This document shows positions 32,977 through 44,659 of a DNA stretch of 64,000 nucleotides, one piece after another (position 1 is the first letter of the stretch; every line of letters begins with the position of its first letter). The notes beneath the pieces were generated by a model. It saw only the letters and a program-made list of their open reading frames with translations. It was not told where the DNA came from and searched no databases. This DNA is from Cryoendolithus antarcticus. Taxonomy: Eukaryota; Ascomycota; Dothideomycetes; Cladosporiales; Cladosporiaceae. The translations under genes were made by a program, and so were the position numbers. Location: contig NAJO01000009.1 in the NCBI GenBank assembly GCA_002077065.1, positions 620,001 through 684,000 of the forward strand, written 5' to 3'.

Positions 32977-33818
32977 ATGGCGACCACACAGCCAATCGAT
33001 GTGGACGGTATCTCCTACCACACTTCCCTCTCCGGCCCAGGCAATGTCCCAGTAGTTCTTCTCGTCCATGCGCTCATGTCCAACCACCTCATGTTCGACT
33101 CCACCGTTTCCGCCCTCCACCAAGCTGGCTACCGTACCCTCGTCTTCGACCACATAGGTCATAATCTTACTCCTCCACCCTCAGACTCTACTCGAAGCTA
33201 CGGCACTGAGAACATAGTCCAGCACATGCATGCCCTTGTGCTCGAGGCCACTGGAAGCAGCTCGTTGAAGGCAGTGATCGGCTGCAGTATCGGCGGCGTG
33301 CTGGCGCTGCGGTACGGCATGCTCTATTCTACTGAGGTGGAGTGCATTATCAGTCTCTGCGCGCCGGGGATCACGAGTCCGGAAGCTACAAAGCCACTTT
33401 GGAGTCAGCGGATTGAGCTCTTCCAACGTGACCGAGAGCAGCTCTGCCAGGAGACTGTAGCTCGCTGGCTCCCCGGTGAGAGGCCGCACGACGAAGCCGT
33501 GAGAGCTCTCGCCTTGGAGCACGTGCGCACTTGCTCGCTCGAAGGGTATCAGATCTTGGCAGATGCGATTCGAGGCTATGACTATGCCGCGGAGTTGGGA
33601 AGCTGAAGGAGGTGAGATGTCTGGTATTGGCTGGAGGAAGAGATGGGGCTGTGACGGTCGAAGTGTTGAGGGAGCTGGCCGGAGCCATTGAGAGAGAGGA
33701 AGGCGATGCTGAGTTTGTGGTTATGGCTGATGCTGGGCATTTGCCGCCGATGCATCGCGCTGAGGAGTTTGAGAGGATCGCGTTGAGGTTCTTGGATGAT
33801 AGGAGGGCGGAGGTATAG
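32977..33818 (+). pseudogene. Alpha/beta-hydrolase with a one-base frame slip
   Basis: The ATG at 32977 opens a frame with the alpha/beta-hydrolase core: VVLLVHALMSNHLMFD, the oxyanion and DHIGHN segment, nucleophile elbow GCSIGG, and a cap (EATKPLWSQR ... EGYQILADAIRGYDYAAEL). This resembles 3-oxoadipate enol-lactonase-like and homoserine acetyltransferase-like enzymes. It hits a TGA at 33604-33606. The rest of the domain, with the acid residue in VLAGGRDGAVT and the His in ADAGHLPP, continues in another frame to 33818. The frames meet in TTGGGAAGC near 33597, where one base is lacking from a G run. This is a real lesion or a homopolymer error. No intron explains it. Intact length would be about 280 residues. 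Confidence 0.75.
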
Positions 33819-36800
33819 GTCGCTCGGGTCTTCGTCCGGGTATTAGAGATATGTCCGCGAGATGACCGTAGTAGTCCAAGGCACATTCCTGCTCTCGCGC
33901 ATGACATGTGGGCCGTATATAGCCTGGGCGCTTGCGAAGTCGCAGCTTAAGAGGCGAGTACTTTTCGTGTACGTTGAGGTATCGCCTCCAGATTTGATAC
34001 TGTCGCACGTAGTGCTTGCTCGAGCGATCGCTGTATTCGAGAGATTCGGTGCATTGCATCAGGGGTTCGAGAAGCGCTGCTCCACCTCCTTGCGAGGAGA
34101 TAGACCCTACGTTCTCGTGACATGGTATCAGCAGCGGCGCACTTCGTCGGTGTGGCGTTCATCGAAGGCAGTCTTGAGGCTCCTCTGCAAAGCCCGGGTG
34201 CGGAACTAAGCGCTCGAGTCGGGGTCGCCGTGAGAGACTCATCGTCAGCAATCGCCGGTGGGCACAACTATGTGACTTAGCAGCTGTACCGTACTGCCAG
34301 CGTTGACGCTTTCCTGATACGCCTCAAAGTCACCGTCCCTGCGGGGACGCCCTGCATGCAAGCATGGGTTGTGTGTAGTGAAATACTCTGGTCCGTGCAC
34401 TCATAAATTCAGGCTTGTTGACGTGAATGAGCTTGTTCACTTTCTCTGTCAACACCACAACTTGTTGCAACACAACATCAGACCTTCGATAGCACCACCG
34501 CAATGCCGGCACTGGCGCTACGAGTACCATCATCGTCGTTACGTTGCACGCGGGGCATGAGCACTGCGCGAGTACTGCTCTGGAGGTAAGATGCTGACTT
34601 TGACACTCGAGGCCGGATTGGTCTTCTTTGTTCACTTGCAGCAGCACCCACCTCCCACACCGACTCTCAGCTCTTGCGGCGACCATCTTTCGACAGCCAC
34701 AGCAGCTTTGGTCGTGCTCTCGAAGCAGCCACAAAGCATAGCCAACGCAGGGGTCGGCCGGTGCGCCATTGAAGTGTGACGATTTGCCTCCCAAAGAGGC
34801 GCGGATGCGCAACAGCGATCCAGCAAGCACGCTATCTTTGCAGTGCCGCTGACCCTCGGAATCTCTGATGCACTAGCGTAGAGTCGACACTCATGCGGCA
34901 TCCTGTAATGCTGACTCTTCGTGGGCGCAGTCTCGCATAGACTTGAGTACCACAGTTGTCCGCAACTTCTGACATAGCAGCAGTGCCCAACGAATGGAAT
35001 ATCGAGCACACTCCTACAAGAATGGCAGCAGCCAGGCACCAGCAAGCCGACCTGCGTTTTCGATCTCCGGTGGCGGCAGGTGGCGAAAGACACAGAAAGA
35101 GCAGGGCGATGTGTCCAGCACTTCACACTTTCCTTTCTTCGGGTCCAAAATATTCATGGGCTCTTCTCGTCGGTGGTACAGTACATCGGTGCACAGGACG
35201 ATCGGTGACGCCAGTCTCGACTGGCACTGACCTCGACGCTGTGTGTATCTCAAGTGGCATCGGCGAGCCAGCTCAACGGCCCATATAAGTCCTCAAGTTT
35301 CCTACGATCCGAGGCTTCGCAGCCCGAGGACGTCTCTCGCTGCCGGCTTGGGCCTACGGCGCAGGGTACCTCAACCCTGGATACTTGTGATGTTGCAAGA
35401 AAGATCATGGAGGCAGCCTCTGGGCGCCACTTGCTGTTCGAACACCTTCTTGGTTGTCATTTGTACAGTGGGAGGTAGTCTTGTTGCTTGCCTGTGCTAG
35501 CACTCGACATTCCAACGGCTTGCGATTTCCACCCTTCTCGGATCGGCATCGGCGAGCCATCCTCAAAGCCCTTGTAAGCCCATTGACCTTCTCTCGGCAG
35601 TTGCCAAAGAACCTCGTTGTCGGCCTACGCCGTCGCTTGGGTCGGCTCATCGGCTTTCCTTACACATCTCTATCTTCTTATCCACCCTTTTCTAGCTGCT
35701 CATTGATTGTCTAGCGGCAGTACGAGCCTAGGCTCACGCTGCCCGGAGGTGACTTCGGAGTCACCCGTTATTGAACTGGATGTAGTGACCCTGGCCATGA
35801 CATCCATGTTGATTCCCTTTCAAGTGACAGCGTGGCAGCCCTGGCTGCTTGCTTGACGTACATCATGCGGGTTCAAGACGATGAGCCTAGCTACTCGCTC
35901 ATCTGCTCGTTGTGTTCCACATCGAGTCATGCCTCTTCTCTATCATACGTGGGATCATCTGCTCGGGCAGGGCTTCTCAACGGACATCATAGTGGCTGAC
36001 TTGCTCAACAGGCTGAGACGAATTTCACTTAGCCTTTGCTGGCTTGTGCTGAGCGGCTGTGGCTGACGGCTGCTGTGACTTCGTCCCTCGGTACTGTATG
36101 CTGAGCTACATCAGGTCCAACTCGTCAAGTACACTCGATCGAAGGCACAATATTGCGATCGAAGGCAAGTCTCGACAGCCTCTTTTCGGTGATATTGTGG
36201 CTGATGTTCGGCTGTGTGCATCTCCCTTTTCTCACAGCTTCCCTTTTAACTTGACGGTTTGACTGTCAGGTCCAAGACGTCTGAGACATATTGTCCATAC
36301 AGCCGACTGTTGCAGCTCCGGCTCGACGGTCGTGAGCTCCGCCATGTCCCTTGATGATCACTGTGGTTGGTGGCTTGGTCCCGATCCACGAGCAGAACGC
36401 CAGAGTGGTAGCCCATGATCGTAGTCTTTTCCGAAAGGCTGAATGATGTCGCTGGTGTGCCTGAATTCGATTAGAGACCTTGAAGGTCAGAGCCGGTCAA
36501 AGCCAGACGCATGCATTCCTCTCTTGATCTCGTCCGTCATTCGATCCGGCCGTGAGCCGCCGTGATTGGCTGATATCATAAAGCGCATAGGATGGCACTC
36601 GCGAGTGCCATCTTGGACGTGTCTCTCATGACTCTCTCTAGCAGACTTCTTTCGAAGACTCTGACCATCCACTGACATGGTCGCAACACATTAGTGACCG
36701 GGATCTCGCAAAGCGAAGCCGTCTTGATGCCTTCCGCATCTGCAAGAGGTACTGATAGAGTGGCAAGGTGATAGGAGGATACGAGCTTCCATCTAGGTCG

Positions 36801-37604
36801 GCCAGATTTTGAGTGCATCGTACTGCCCCAGTTGCACGGCCAGTGAGCCTCTAAGGCCGTAAAGCGCCATTGCACAAGTGGCTGTCCAGCTCGCGAGCAT
36901 TCCAGCATCATCCAGAGTGGGCTGTAAGCGCACCGCTTTGGGTCAGAACGTTTCGAGGCTTCACGAGATGGAAGTGCATGGCCATATACGACAAAACCGC
37001 CGACACCTAAGCATCGACGAGCGGAAGTCCTGTTGGCATAAGATGTATAGATGGCATCGACAGCCAGCGGCAGTACTGGAACACTCAGAGGACTCGGAGC
37101 CCATCGCTACGCAGGTGTCAGCTGTTGGCACCCACACGAACAATCATCATCGGCGGTCCGCCATCCTGAGATACTGTTATAGTGTGCAGAAGGTGTGAAG
37201 GATGTTCGGGAAGATGGGGAGTCGAAAAAGGAGTACGAGACCGAGCATTACTGCTTCTAAGCCATATTACCCCGAAAGTCTCAAGCACTTCCGACGGCAC
37301 GGGGTCGGCATGCAGTCACTAGCACGGGGGTGATGCTCCCACAAGAACAGGAACTCACCGCCAGATGAGGGCGGAGCGGTTACTAGCAGCTCATGTCTAG
37401 TCCTTGCCTAGTCCTTTCCGTACGGCGGCCAAACCTCAGGATGACGTCCATGCGCAGAGAGCGGACCAGTGAAGCAGACCACTGAATGTGAGCACTGCCA
37501 TTATTATGAGAACCTGTGACTAGGCAGTTCAATCGCCTTCGCTGCCGTCGCAGCCACTGCTTCATACGGTAGCGTCGACAGAGGGAGGGCCCGCTTTGGA
37601 CATA

Positions 37605-38042
37605 TCAGCATGATAGTGACGGCTCCGCGATCTTGAGAATCAAATCTCCAAGGCATGTGAGGTAGTCCGTGGTGTTGTGGATCTTGGGCCAGGTAGCTGA
37701 GAAGCTCGTGGTATGGACGCCACGCTTGTTAGCTTCTGCTATGAAGTCTCGTGAGTAGTGCGCCTGGGATGGGAGCATGTCAGGCTGTGAATTCGGGAGG
37801 TTTGACATGAGCTGAACACCGGACCATGCGCTGTGCCTCACGGGTACTGTGACCTTGCACATCGTGCTGCACCGTTGTGCTGTCACTTCCGTGTACCACG
37901 GTCTGGCGTTTAGCCGTTCAGTGAGTCGGGCAGCTGGAATCCACACAAGACCTACTCGGTCGAGCAGGTGGTCTAACTTCGTTGCAAACGTTCGTCTGGT
38001 ACTGTTGGCATCCGCGACATGAGGTGCTCGTCCGATGGCCAT
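37605..38042 (-). CDS. Uncertain open frame of 145 codons
   Basis: An ATG-started frame in the gene-poor stretch. The text includes LDHLLDRVGLVWIPAARL and YLTCLGDLILKIAEPSLS, which could be helical, but no family is recognised and codon use is mixed. Listed only because it is among the few ATG-started frames of this size there. Confidence 0.12.
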   Translation of the reverse strand: MAIGRAPHVADANSTRRTFATKLDHLLDRVGLVWIPAARLTERLNARPWYTEVTAQRCSTMCKVTVPVRHSAWSGVQLMSNLPNSQPDMLPSQAHYSRDFIAEANKRGVHTTSFSATWPKIHNTTDYLTCLGDLILKIAEPSLSC

Positions 38043-40313
38043 GTTGGTGGCGTCAATGCAAGCTCAGTGAGGTGGATCTTCAGATGGGTGGTCTGACAGC
38101 CCCGCGTACACCAGCGAATTCCCACTATTCATGATTCTAGGTCGTGGCTGCAGCATTTCGGAGTTTCGCATCTAGATATGGTACGCAGCTGCTTGTGAAA
38201 AAGGCACCAGAGCCGTAGCCATCAAGTCGCACCCAGTTTGAATGGCAGAATCGTGCGCGATACATGTGCATTGCTCCGTCAGAGCAGGTACTTGAGGTCG
38301 TGTGGAGTGCATATGGATGTTGCTCTCGTCAGTCTAGAGACAGGTCCCGTAAGGTGCATCTCCAATGCAGCCGACTGGCTCGGCATCGTGCTCTGCGCAC
38401 ACAGCTCCATCCTGGCGATGCTATCTGTACGGCAGCATCTGCTCTCGTGACATGGCGTGTGTCAATCGCAAAGCACCTTGATTCCTACAAGCGCTGCATG
38501 GCGTTCTTTCTCCGCATTCTTCGCAGCGTTGCCCCTGATCCCTGACACCACCGCCGCCCTGCATGCTGCAGAGCTCTGTGGCCCGTCGCGTGGCTCGTCA
38601 CAAGCGTACATTAGCTGCCATGCCCGCTCATCGCCTGACACCAGGGCTGTTGTTCCCATTGCGAACAACCGCGTTGCAACATTGGCATCCCAGCGCGAAC
38701 GACACATCGATATCTGCCATCGTGTTCAGGCCAGGGCTGGGGCAGACCCTGCGGAGAACTGGCGCGATCGTTGAGGCCTGGCTTTTTACCCCAGACTTCT
38801 CCCCGAGCAAGCGTGAGCCAATCCGCAGCCCGATCGTCTGGTTCTGCCCCACATTGCCAGCTACAGCAAATTGCCTGCACCAGAGCAGATACAACTTGGG
38901 GAGGTCTTCCTGCGCACAAAGTCATCGCTCCGCTCACAGGAGCTCGCCGAGCACAGCATCGACCTGTTTCCCAGACTGTGGAGCAATTCCAAGGCCACAC
39001 TAGAGAGGCACGCGCGACCGCCACGTTGTCACAAACCCCATATATTTCATCCCCACTTGCTGATCGTTTTCTCCGCACTCTCGCCAGCAACCTATTCTGG
39101 CACGCTTTGGCGCTTGCCGAGACGCCCGTTCCCTGGCTCTTGCTGGACCGCACTTCACGCTCTGCTCTCGTGTCCTGTATCCTCTCTTGACGACCATAAT
39201 TTGACCTACATCTTCTTGCTTTGTTTGTCATAGATCGGCTTCTGGTGTGGCGTTGGGAATGTTGATAGGTATGATCGCCTTGTCGAGGGTCTGGGAAGGG
39301 TTTGTTTTGGGGTAGAAGAGCTGAAACCTCGCATCTAGACTGTTAAAGCTCATAGATTGTCGCATTGTCTTTTCGATAGACTGTACTGCGATTACGAACC
39401 TGATAGGTCAAAGTAAGTTGCCCGATAGCCTTCACCGTCCTGCCCGAGCCTGGCTGATACTGTCTTGCGTTCAGAAGCACGACTTGTAGACATAGAAACG
39501 ATAGCGATACCGCTACGAGTAATTTCCCGCCGAAGGGACTCCGAGGTATGGCTGCTATTTCCTTGTCTCCTTTGCAGCAGCTCTTGTGGGCGATCAGCAG
39601 GACGTGTGGATTGGACTGAGGCTTGGATGGCATTATGCGTCTGCCAATGTCAACTCTCGACCAGAGTGTCTGCCATGAGATCGCATCTGGCCGCGACTCT
39701 AGCAAGGATGTCCGGCGCTCTCGTTCGTGGCGGTCGCAGTTTGTGATGTAGGCTTGCGTTGACAGACGATGCGTCGCCATGAGATTATGACCCTGGCGCT
39801 CTTGGGTTGAAGTTCTGCGCAAGTGTCGAATACTTGATCGCGCAGAATGTACTTGCGATCATCGACCAAAACCCCTCCACAACACAAGGCTGGACTACTC
39901 CATAACACGAATCACAAGTGGACCGACATCATAATGCTCAGCAATCAGCTGGATGCACGAGTCGCTTGCAATTCGTGTGTTCGAATGTGGCAAAGATAAT
40001 GCGGATTGTGTGTGTTGCAAGGTGCAGCAGTCGAAGTATGATTCGCAAGGTCACAGCACCGAAGTCTCGAAACGATCACATTTCGCTGGCGCTCGAAACG
40101 CTCTTATGCAGCTATGATACCAGCCAAACAAATCTGGCAGCTGCTGTACTTCCTTTGAGACGCTCCATGTCGCCAATGCTCAAGATGAGCTGCGCGCATG
40201 CCACAAGGTCGAGCAAAGACGAAACACCTCCCACAACAAAGCCAGCACCGGTACAGCGGCCAACACTCTACACAACAAGCGAATCCACACACTCGCCACA
40301 ACATTCTTGTGAC

Positions 40314-40349
40314 CTTTGCGGTCTTTGCGATCTTCGCGATCTTCGCGAT
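40314..40349 (+). repeat. Four-copy 9-base tandem repeat
   Basis: Four consecutive units of CTTYGCGRT (two CTTTGCG-type, two identical CTTCGCGAT) lie about 140 bases upstream of the PSP1-domain gene. A minisatellite in a promoter or leader; copy number could vary between strains. Confidence 0.75.
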
Positions 40350-40488
40350 CGCTGCTGTCATCGATGCGGCGCTTGACGATGCGAAGCTTGCCAGACATCT
40401 CGATCGTTTCCTTTCGTATTGCACGTTTGATCTACTAATCGAGCCAAGTCAGCTGCTAATCTTTGTGAGTGTAGCATAGAAAGACAAG

Positions 40489-43400
40489 ATGAATCGCCGT
40501 GGAACGCCAGATTCCGAAGCTGTCGCATCGTCTGAAGACGAAAGACCTTGGCCATCCACCACCACATTCGGAGGTTTGCCACGCAAAGAAAGTGGCGTTC
40601 CAGGACTAGGTGGCGGCATCTGGGCTACACAACAGCGAGGTAGCTTCAAGTTGAACGACCAGACTCGTCGCGCGATCGCAAGAGAGACACATCTGGGTGC
40701 TCCAAACGGTAACCACGCAAGCTCGAGATCCGCAGCAACGCCATCTCCGGCTGCGAGCGAAGGACATAATGCTTTGCCATTCCCGATACCACTGCAGCCA
40801 ACGCCAAAGGTCGGCCGATCGCTTTCTCATTCGCAAGGACAACGAGATATGACCTTTTCGCCACCTGAAGTACAAACATCTCAAGCGTCGGCTGGCATGG
40901 TACCGCTCGGTCTGTTGCATGAAGCAGAAGAAGGGGACATCGATACCGAAGACGGCTACGAACCTGATGGCGACTTCTCTCGAACCTCTCAACCTCCCTT
41001 CGCTTCGTTGCAGCGGACGGTCACGATGCCTTCACAGTATGAGAGCTTTGGGTACTCGAATGGTGGTGTTGATCGACGAGCGGACACAATGGATGCAGCG
41101 ATGTTTGAACAAAGGTTGGATCGAAGGTTTGACTCTGCCTTTGGCAACTTCAGCACTGGTGAGTAACGACGCGTTTCATCATTGTGTTAGCATGTGACGA
41201 TGTGGCGAGGGAGGGTGTTGTCACATGCTGAATAGCACATGCTACTGTACTGACGATATTCACGAGTGACGAAGTCGGATTCAAGACGTGCAAGTGCTGA
41301 CAATAGTGTCTGCTACAGATTATGCGTCTCGTCGTCCACAATGGCAGACCCATCTGGGATGGGAGGAGTTGCCTAATATCAACGAAAGCCGACGCCACTC
41401 GCTTGCAGACATACCGACCAGACGAGGATCTCTCGTTGGCATCGACTACGAATCAAGGCCACGTATGGGAGGTGAGTCTTAAAAGCCCTATACCCCCCTA
41501 TACCCACCCCCCCATACCTCTCCCCCCCCCCTCTACTCATGTTAGCACGTGCCATCGACTTGCCTTCACTGTGGACGCTATTCTACCTCATTAGGAGTCT
41601 TACCTACCGCTTTTCTGACTTCACTGCCGCCGACTCCGACGTTAGAAATGTCAGCACGAGCAACGAAGTGCCCATCACTTAGTACTCTGACGTGGCCCAG
41701 GCAGCAGTGCATGTGATAGGGGGGGTATATGGGTTATTTTCTTCCCTTCTAACTTCTCCCCCCAGACATCCACCTACTACAACCATCAAATAACACTACC
41801 GACCCCGACACCGACCCTACCCCCTACCTATACGACCCCTACACTATACCAGAAGGCTATAGGGCCCCCCCTGTACACCTAGAGCCCTACGAACGCGCCA
41901 ACCTCCCCCCGACCATGACGATGCGTAATAACGCGCGTTATCAGCATAAAGAGCTCTACATCGTGAGCTTTAAGTGCTCACGCGTCGGAGTTTACTACAC
42001 CCTCACCAACACCGGCCTCAACCTACACGATGGCGATATGGTGATTGTCGAAGCCGATCGTGGTCAGGATCTTGGCACGGTGCAGCACTGTCGCGTCTCT
42101 TAGGAAGAGGTTAAGATCCTCTTGACGAAGTATGGCGAGGAGCAGTATAAGTGGTTGATGATGTTCTCTCGCAACAACACGGCTGGTGCGGTCAATCCGA
42201 ACGCGACGATGTCTGGAGATACTGGAGCACCAGGGCTATCGACGCGTCCTCCTCGCGACCAATACGCCAACCTCAAGCCGAAGGCCATCAAGCGTATGGC
42301 TGCGCCACACGAGATCCGCATGTTGCGTGAGAAAGAGGGGAATGAGGCGAAGGCAAAGCGTGCGTGTCAGCAGAAGGTGTTCCAGCATGGCTTGGATATG
42401 GAGATCCTTGAGGCGGAGTTCCAGTGGTGAGTGAATTCGTTAACCTCAACTGACGCGTTCCAACACGTGTCAAGTATGACGAGAGACAACTGACACCTTC
42501 TCGTCTGATAGGGACTGGCAGAAGCTGATCTTCCACTACTACGCGAATGATTACGTCGACTTCAAGGCTCTCATCGGCGACCTGTTCAAGCTGTATAAGA
42601 TACGCATTTGGTTCTCCGCCGTCAACCCCGCGTCGTTCTCCGAGGGCGCGGTCGGCAGGCCTCCAACTGGTATCGGTCCAGGTGCTCTCGTCTCGCCTAC
42701 CTCTCCCTTCGATCAGTCGTACATGATGCAGTACGGCGCGGACCCCGATCCATATGGCGCGATGATGCCTTACCAGCTCGATCCGAACGCGATGGGAAAC
42801 AACAACTTCGTGGGTCAAGTCCCTCCAGGGAATGGCAACTTCTCTCCCACATCCACATACCCACCTCCGATGAACACCTTCGGCGGGATGGGTGGCATGA
42901 CACACAACGGCTACGCGCCCAACGCTGTCATGCCAGCTGCGTGGGCGGCCGCCAACGGCCTCCCACCTCCACGCAACCTCAATCCAACAAACGGCCAGGA
43001 TCACTTCAATAACTCCTACCAGTCTGCTCGCTTCAACGGCCCTGGCGCCAACGGCAATCCGCAGAACTTCAACATGTCCTGGCGCAACAATGTTCCCTCG
43101 CGCGGCATGCCGTCTCCCTTCACTCCAAACAACAACGCGCCTCAGCGCCAGCCCGATGCGACTGCCGGCGCCACTCCAACCAATCAGAACACCCGCTCCG
43201 GCCCAGACATGACAGCATCCATGCAGGAGATGTTCTCCCATCTCCTCAACGGCAACAACGCCGAGCACTCCGAGGATTCCGGCGGCGTGCCCATCAATCG
43301 CAGCCCAGCCCACCTCACCACGCGTCCAAACGGCCACCCAGCGGGCGTCATAGGTAGCTCCGTGCAGCGTGGCAACAATAACGTGAACGTCGCTGGTCTC

Positions 43401-43499
43401 GGGCGCGGCTTCATCAACGGCAATACTAACAACAACGCCCGTGGCTTCACCGCCGGCGGCGACAACAAGTACGTGCCCCCTCACGAGAGATCCACCTAA
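40489..43499 (+). pseudogene. PSP1-domain protein gene with an in-frame TAG
   Basis: Exons 40489-41158, 41319-41471, 41766-42426 and 42512-43499 join in phase for 823 codons. The N-terminal half is Ser/Pro/Gln-rich. The PSP1 C-terminal domain reads LYIVSFKCSRVGVYY, LHDGDMVIVEADRGQDLGTV, YKWLMMFSR, ILEAEFQWDWQKLIFHYYAN and FKALIGDLFKLYKIRIW, then a long Asn/Gly/Pro-rich tail. Yeast Psp1 is a polar-granule/P-body protein that suppresses polymerase-alpha defects; its biochemical role is unclear. At 42101-42103 a TAG replaces a Leu or Trp codon of the conserved VS-x-EE segment and would cut the domain in the middle. A 141-nt GTGAGC...TTAG segment (41963-42103) could be spliced out in frame and remove the stop, but would also remove the domain core. 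Confidence 0.8.
41472..41765 (+). other. Anomalous 294-nt intron with inverted CCCTATACCCCCC motifs
   Basis: This intron of the PSP1 gene is several times longer than most in the window. Near its 5' end it reads CCCTATACCCCCCTA (41486-41500) and near its 3' end TAGGGGGGGTATATGGG (41717-41733), nearly reverse complements. C-runs of 7 to 10 bases flank it. The same CCCTA/TATA flavour continues into the following exon to about 41910. An inserted intronic element (introner-like or MITE-like) is possible. Confidence 0.4.
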
Positions 43500-44182
43500 C
43501 AAGCAACACCAACATTGATCAACCTTCAGATACCATTGAGTACCCCACGTGAGGGAAATATGTAACGGGTGCGGAAGCTAGGCTGGCGAGCAGATGATGA
43601 ACGCGGAGTTTGATTTTATTGGGTGACTTCATGGGTTATGAGAACAGTCTCCGGGTGAGACGGCATGGGATACGGTTTGGTTTGGGATACGGTGAGATGG
43701 GAACCGTAGATGACCTTGATACCTGCCTACAATTGGCACCACAGTGATAGTGCATGCCATCGTGACGCCGACATCACATTTTGATCGTAGCTTCGCGTTT
43801 CGATGGTCATTGCCTGACACACAATTGCCAGTATCGTCATGACCAGCTCTCCATCAATCCGAGATCACGCCTGTGCGACTGTATTCGAGGCCAGAGCGCG
43901 AACCCATGCCTGACTGCAACCCATGAGAAACACCAGGCGGCATACCCTTCGTAAAGTCCTACAGGATTGAACGGGAATTTCGCGTTACGTCCCGATCATT
44001 ATCGATGATCTTTGGACAACAAGGCAATCGACGATTTTATCAATGCCAACTAAGGCCCGCTGGTCTGCTAACACCGATGCTACGCAGCATTGCTCATGGT
44101 CAACATGAGCAGCTCAAGCCCTCTGCTCGATCGACCGCATGTCTTCCCTTTTATCAGATGATTCACGAACCCTCTGCCGCCC
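43500..44182. other. Intergenic stretch between convergent genes
   Basis: About 680 bases between the PSP1-domain gene and the DUF7704 gene, which converge. No gene or RNA recognised. Confidence 0.5.
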
Positions 44183-44659
44183 TCACCGCTTCACCTTCTT
44201 ACTTCGAACCCCAACGCCAGACACAATCGCTAGCCTCACCAGTACGAATGGAATCGTCCCTACAGCAGCAATCCAATCGTTCGCAGTCCACTCCGCAAGG
44301 TCCACGAACACGGCCCAACCGCCCACAGCCTGAGCCAGCGAATGAGTGTACAACGCGTCCGAGCACAGCATCGCCACGCACACTAGCCTCCAGACTCTCA
44401 GATCGTCCACCTGCCGTAGCAGGACACCTTCCGTGAATGCGATCACGCACCAAGCGCCTGCAAGCTGGGTGTAGATGAAGGAGGCTCCGGGATCGAGAGT
44501 GGTGACGAGCTCGCGAGTGGTCATGGAGGAGTACTTGAGGGGATCGGAGAGGAGGAAGAGGATGCCCATGAGAGTGAAGACGGGCTCGACGTTGGTGAGG
44601 AGGAAGCGGTAGACGGACGGGAGGGATGTTGAAGCTTTGATCGCGATTGGAGGAGCCAT
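44183..44659 (-). CDS. DUF7704-type small integral membrane protein
   Basis: A single exon of 158 residues. It starts MAPPIAIKASTSLPSVYRFLLTNVEPVFTL with four hydrophobic helices (about 20-40, 65-85, 90-110, 128-150). The SLPxxYRxxLTNxEP beginning and the four-helix layout match the fungal DUF7704 family, whose members are often near secondary-metabolite or detoxification genes; no function is established. The C-terminus is basic (RSKKVKR), likely cytosolic. The start codon is fixed by the conserved N-terminus. Confidence 0.8.
   Translation of the reverse strand: MAPPIAIKASTSLPSVYRFLLTNVEPVFTLMGILFLLSDPLKYSSMTTRELVTTLDPGASFIYTQLAGAWCVIAFTEGVLLRQVDDLRVWRLVCVAMLCSDALYTHSLAQAVGGWAVFVDLAEWTANDWIAAVGTIPFVLVRLAIVSGVGVRSKKVKR

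Larger units (their letters stand above)
33819..40488. other. Long stretch without a recognisable gene
   Basis: About 6.7 kb. Many frames of 60-200 codons occur on both strands but overlap one another, lack motifs and show no consistent codon pattern. ATG-started examples are 37605-38042 (-, 145 residues) and 36576-36911 (-, 111 residues). No transposase, reverse transcriptase, terminal repeat, tRNA or rRNA was recognised. The base mix is not obviously AT-shifted, so strong RIP is not apparent by eye. Confidence 0.5.

Noticed and set aside
33546..33605. An intron explaining the hydrolase frame change
   Set aside because: A GT...AG pair can be drawn, but it would delete the conserved cap segment YQILADAIRGYDY, so a frame slip is the better explanation.
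34330..34830. Minus-strand frame of 166 codons
   Set aside because: No recognisable motif; surrounded by equally long random frames on the other strand.
38611..39231. Overlapping frames of 100-200 codons on both strands
   Set aside because: They overlap in opposite directions, have no motif and no consistent codon pattern, so they look like chance.
42288..43502. Long antisense open frame of 404 codons on the minus strand
   Set aside because: It is the shadow of the last PSP1 exons. The plus strand has the conserved domain and fixed splice sites; the antisense text is Val/Arg/Gly-rich without a motif.
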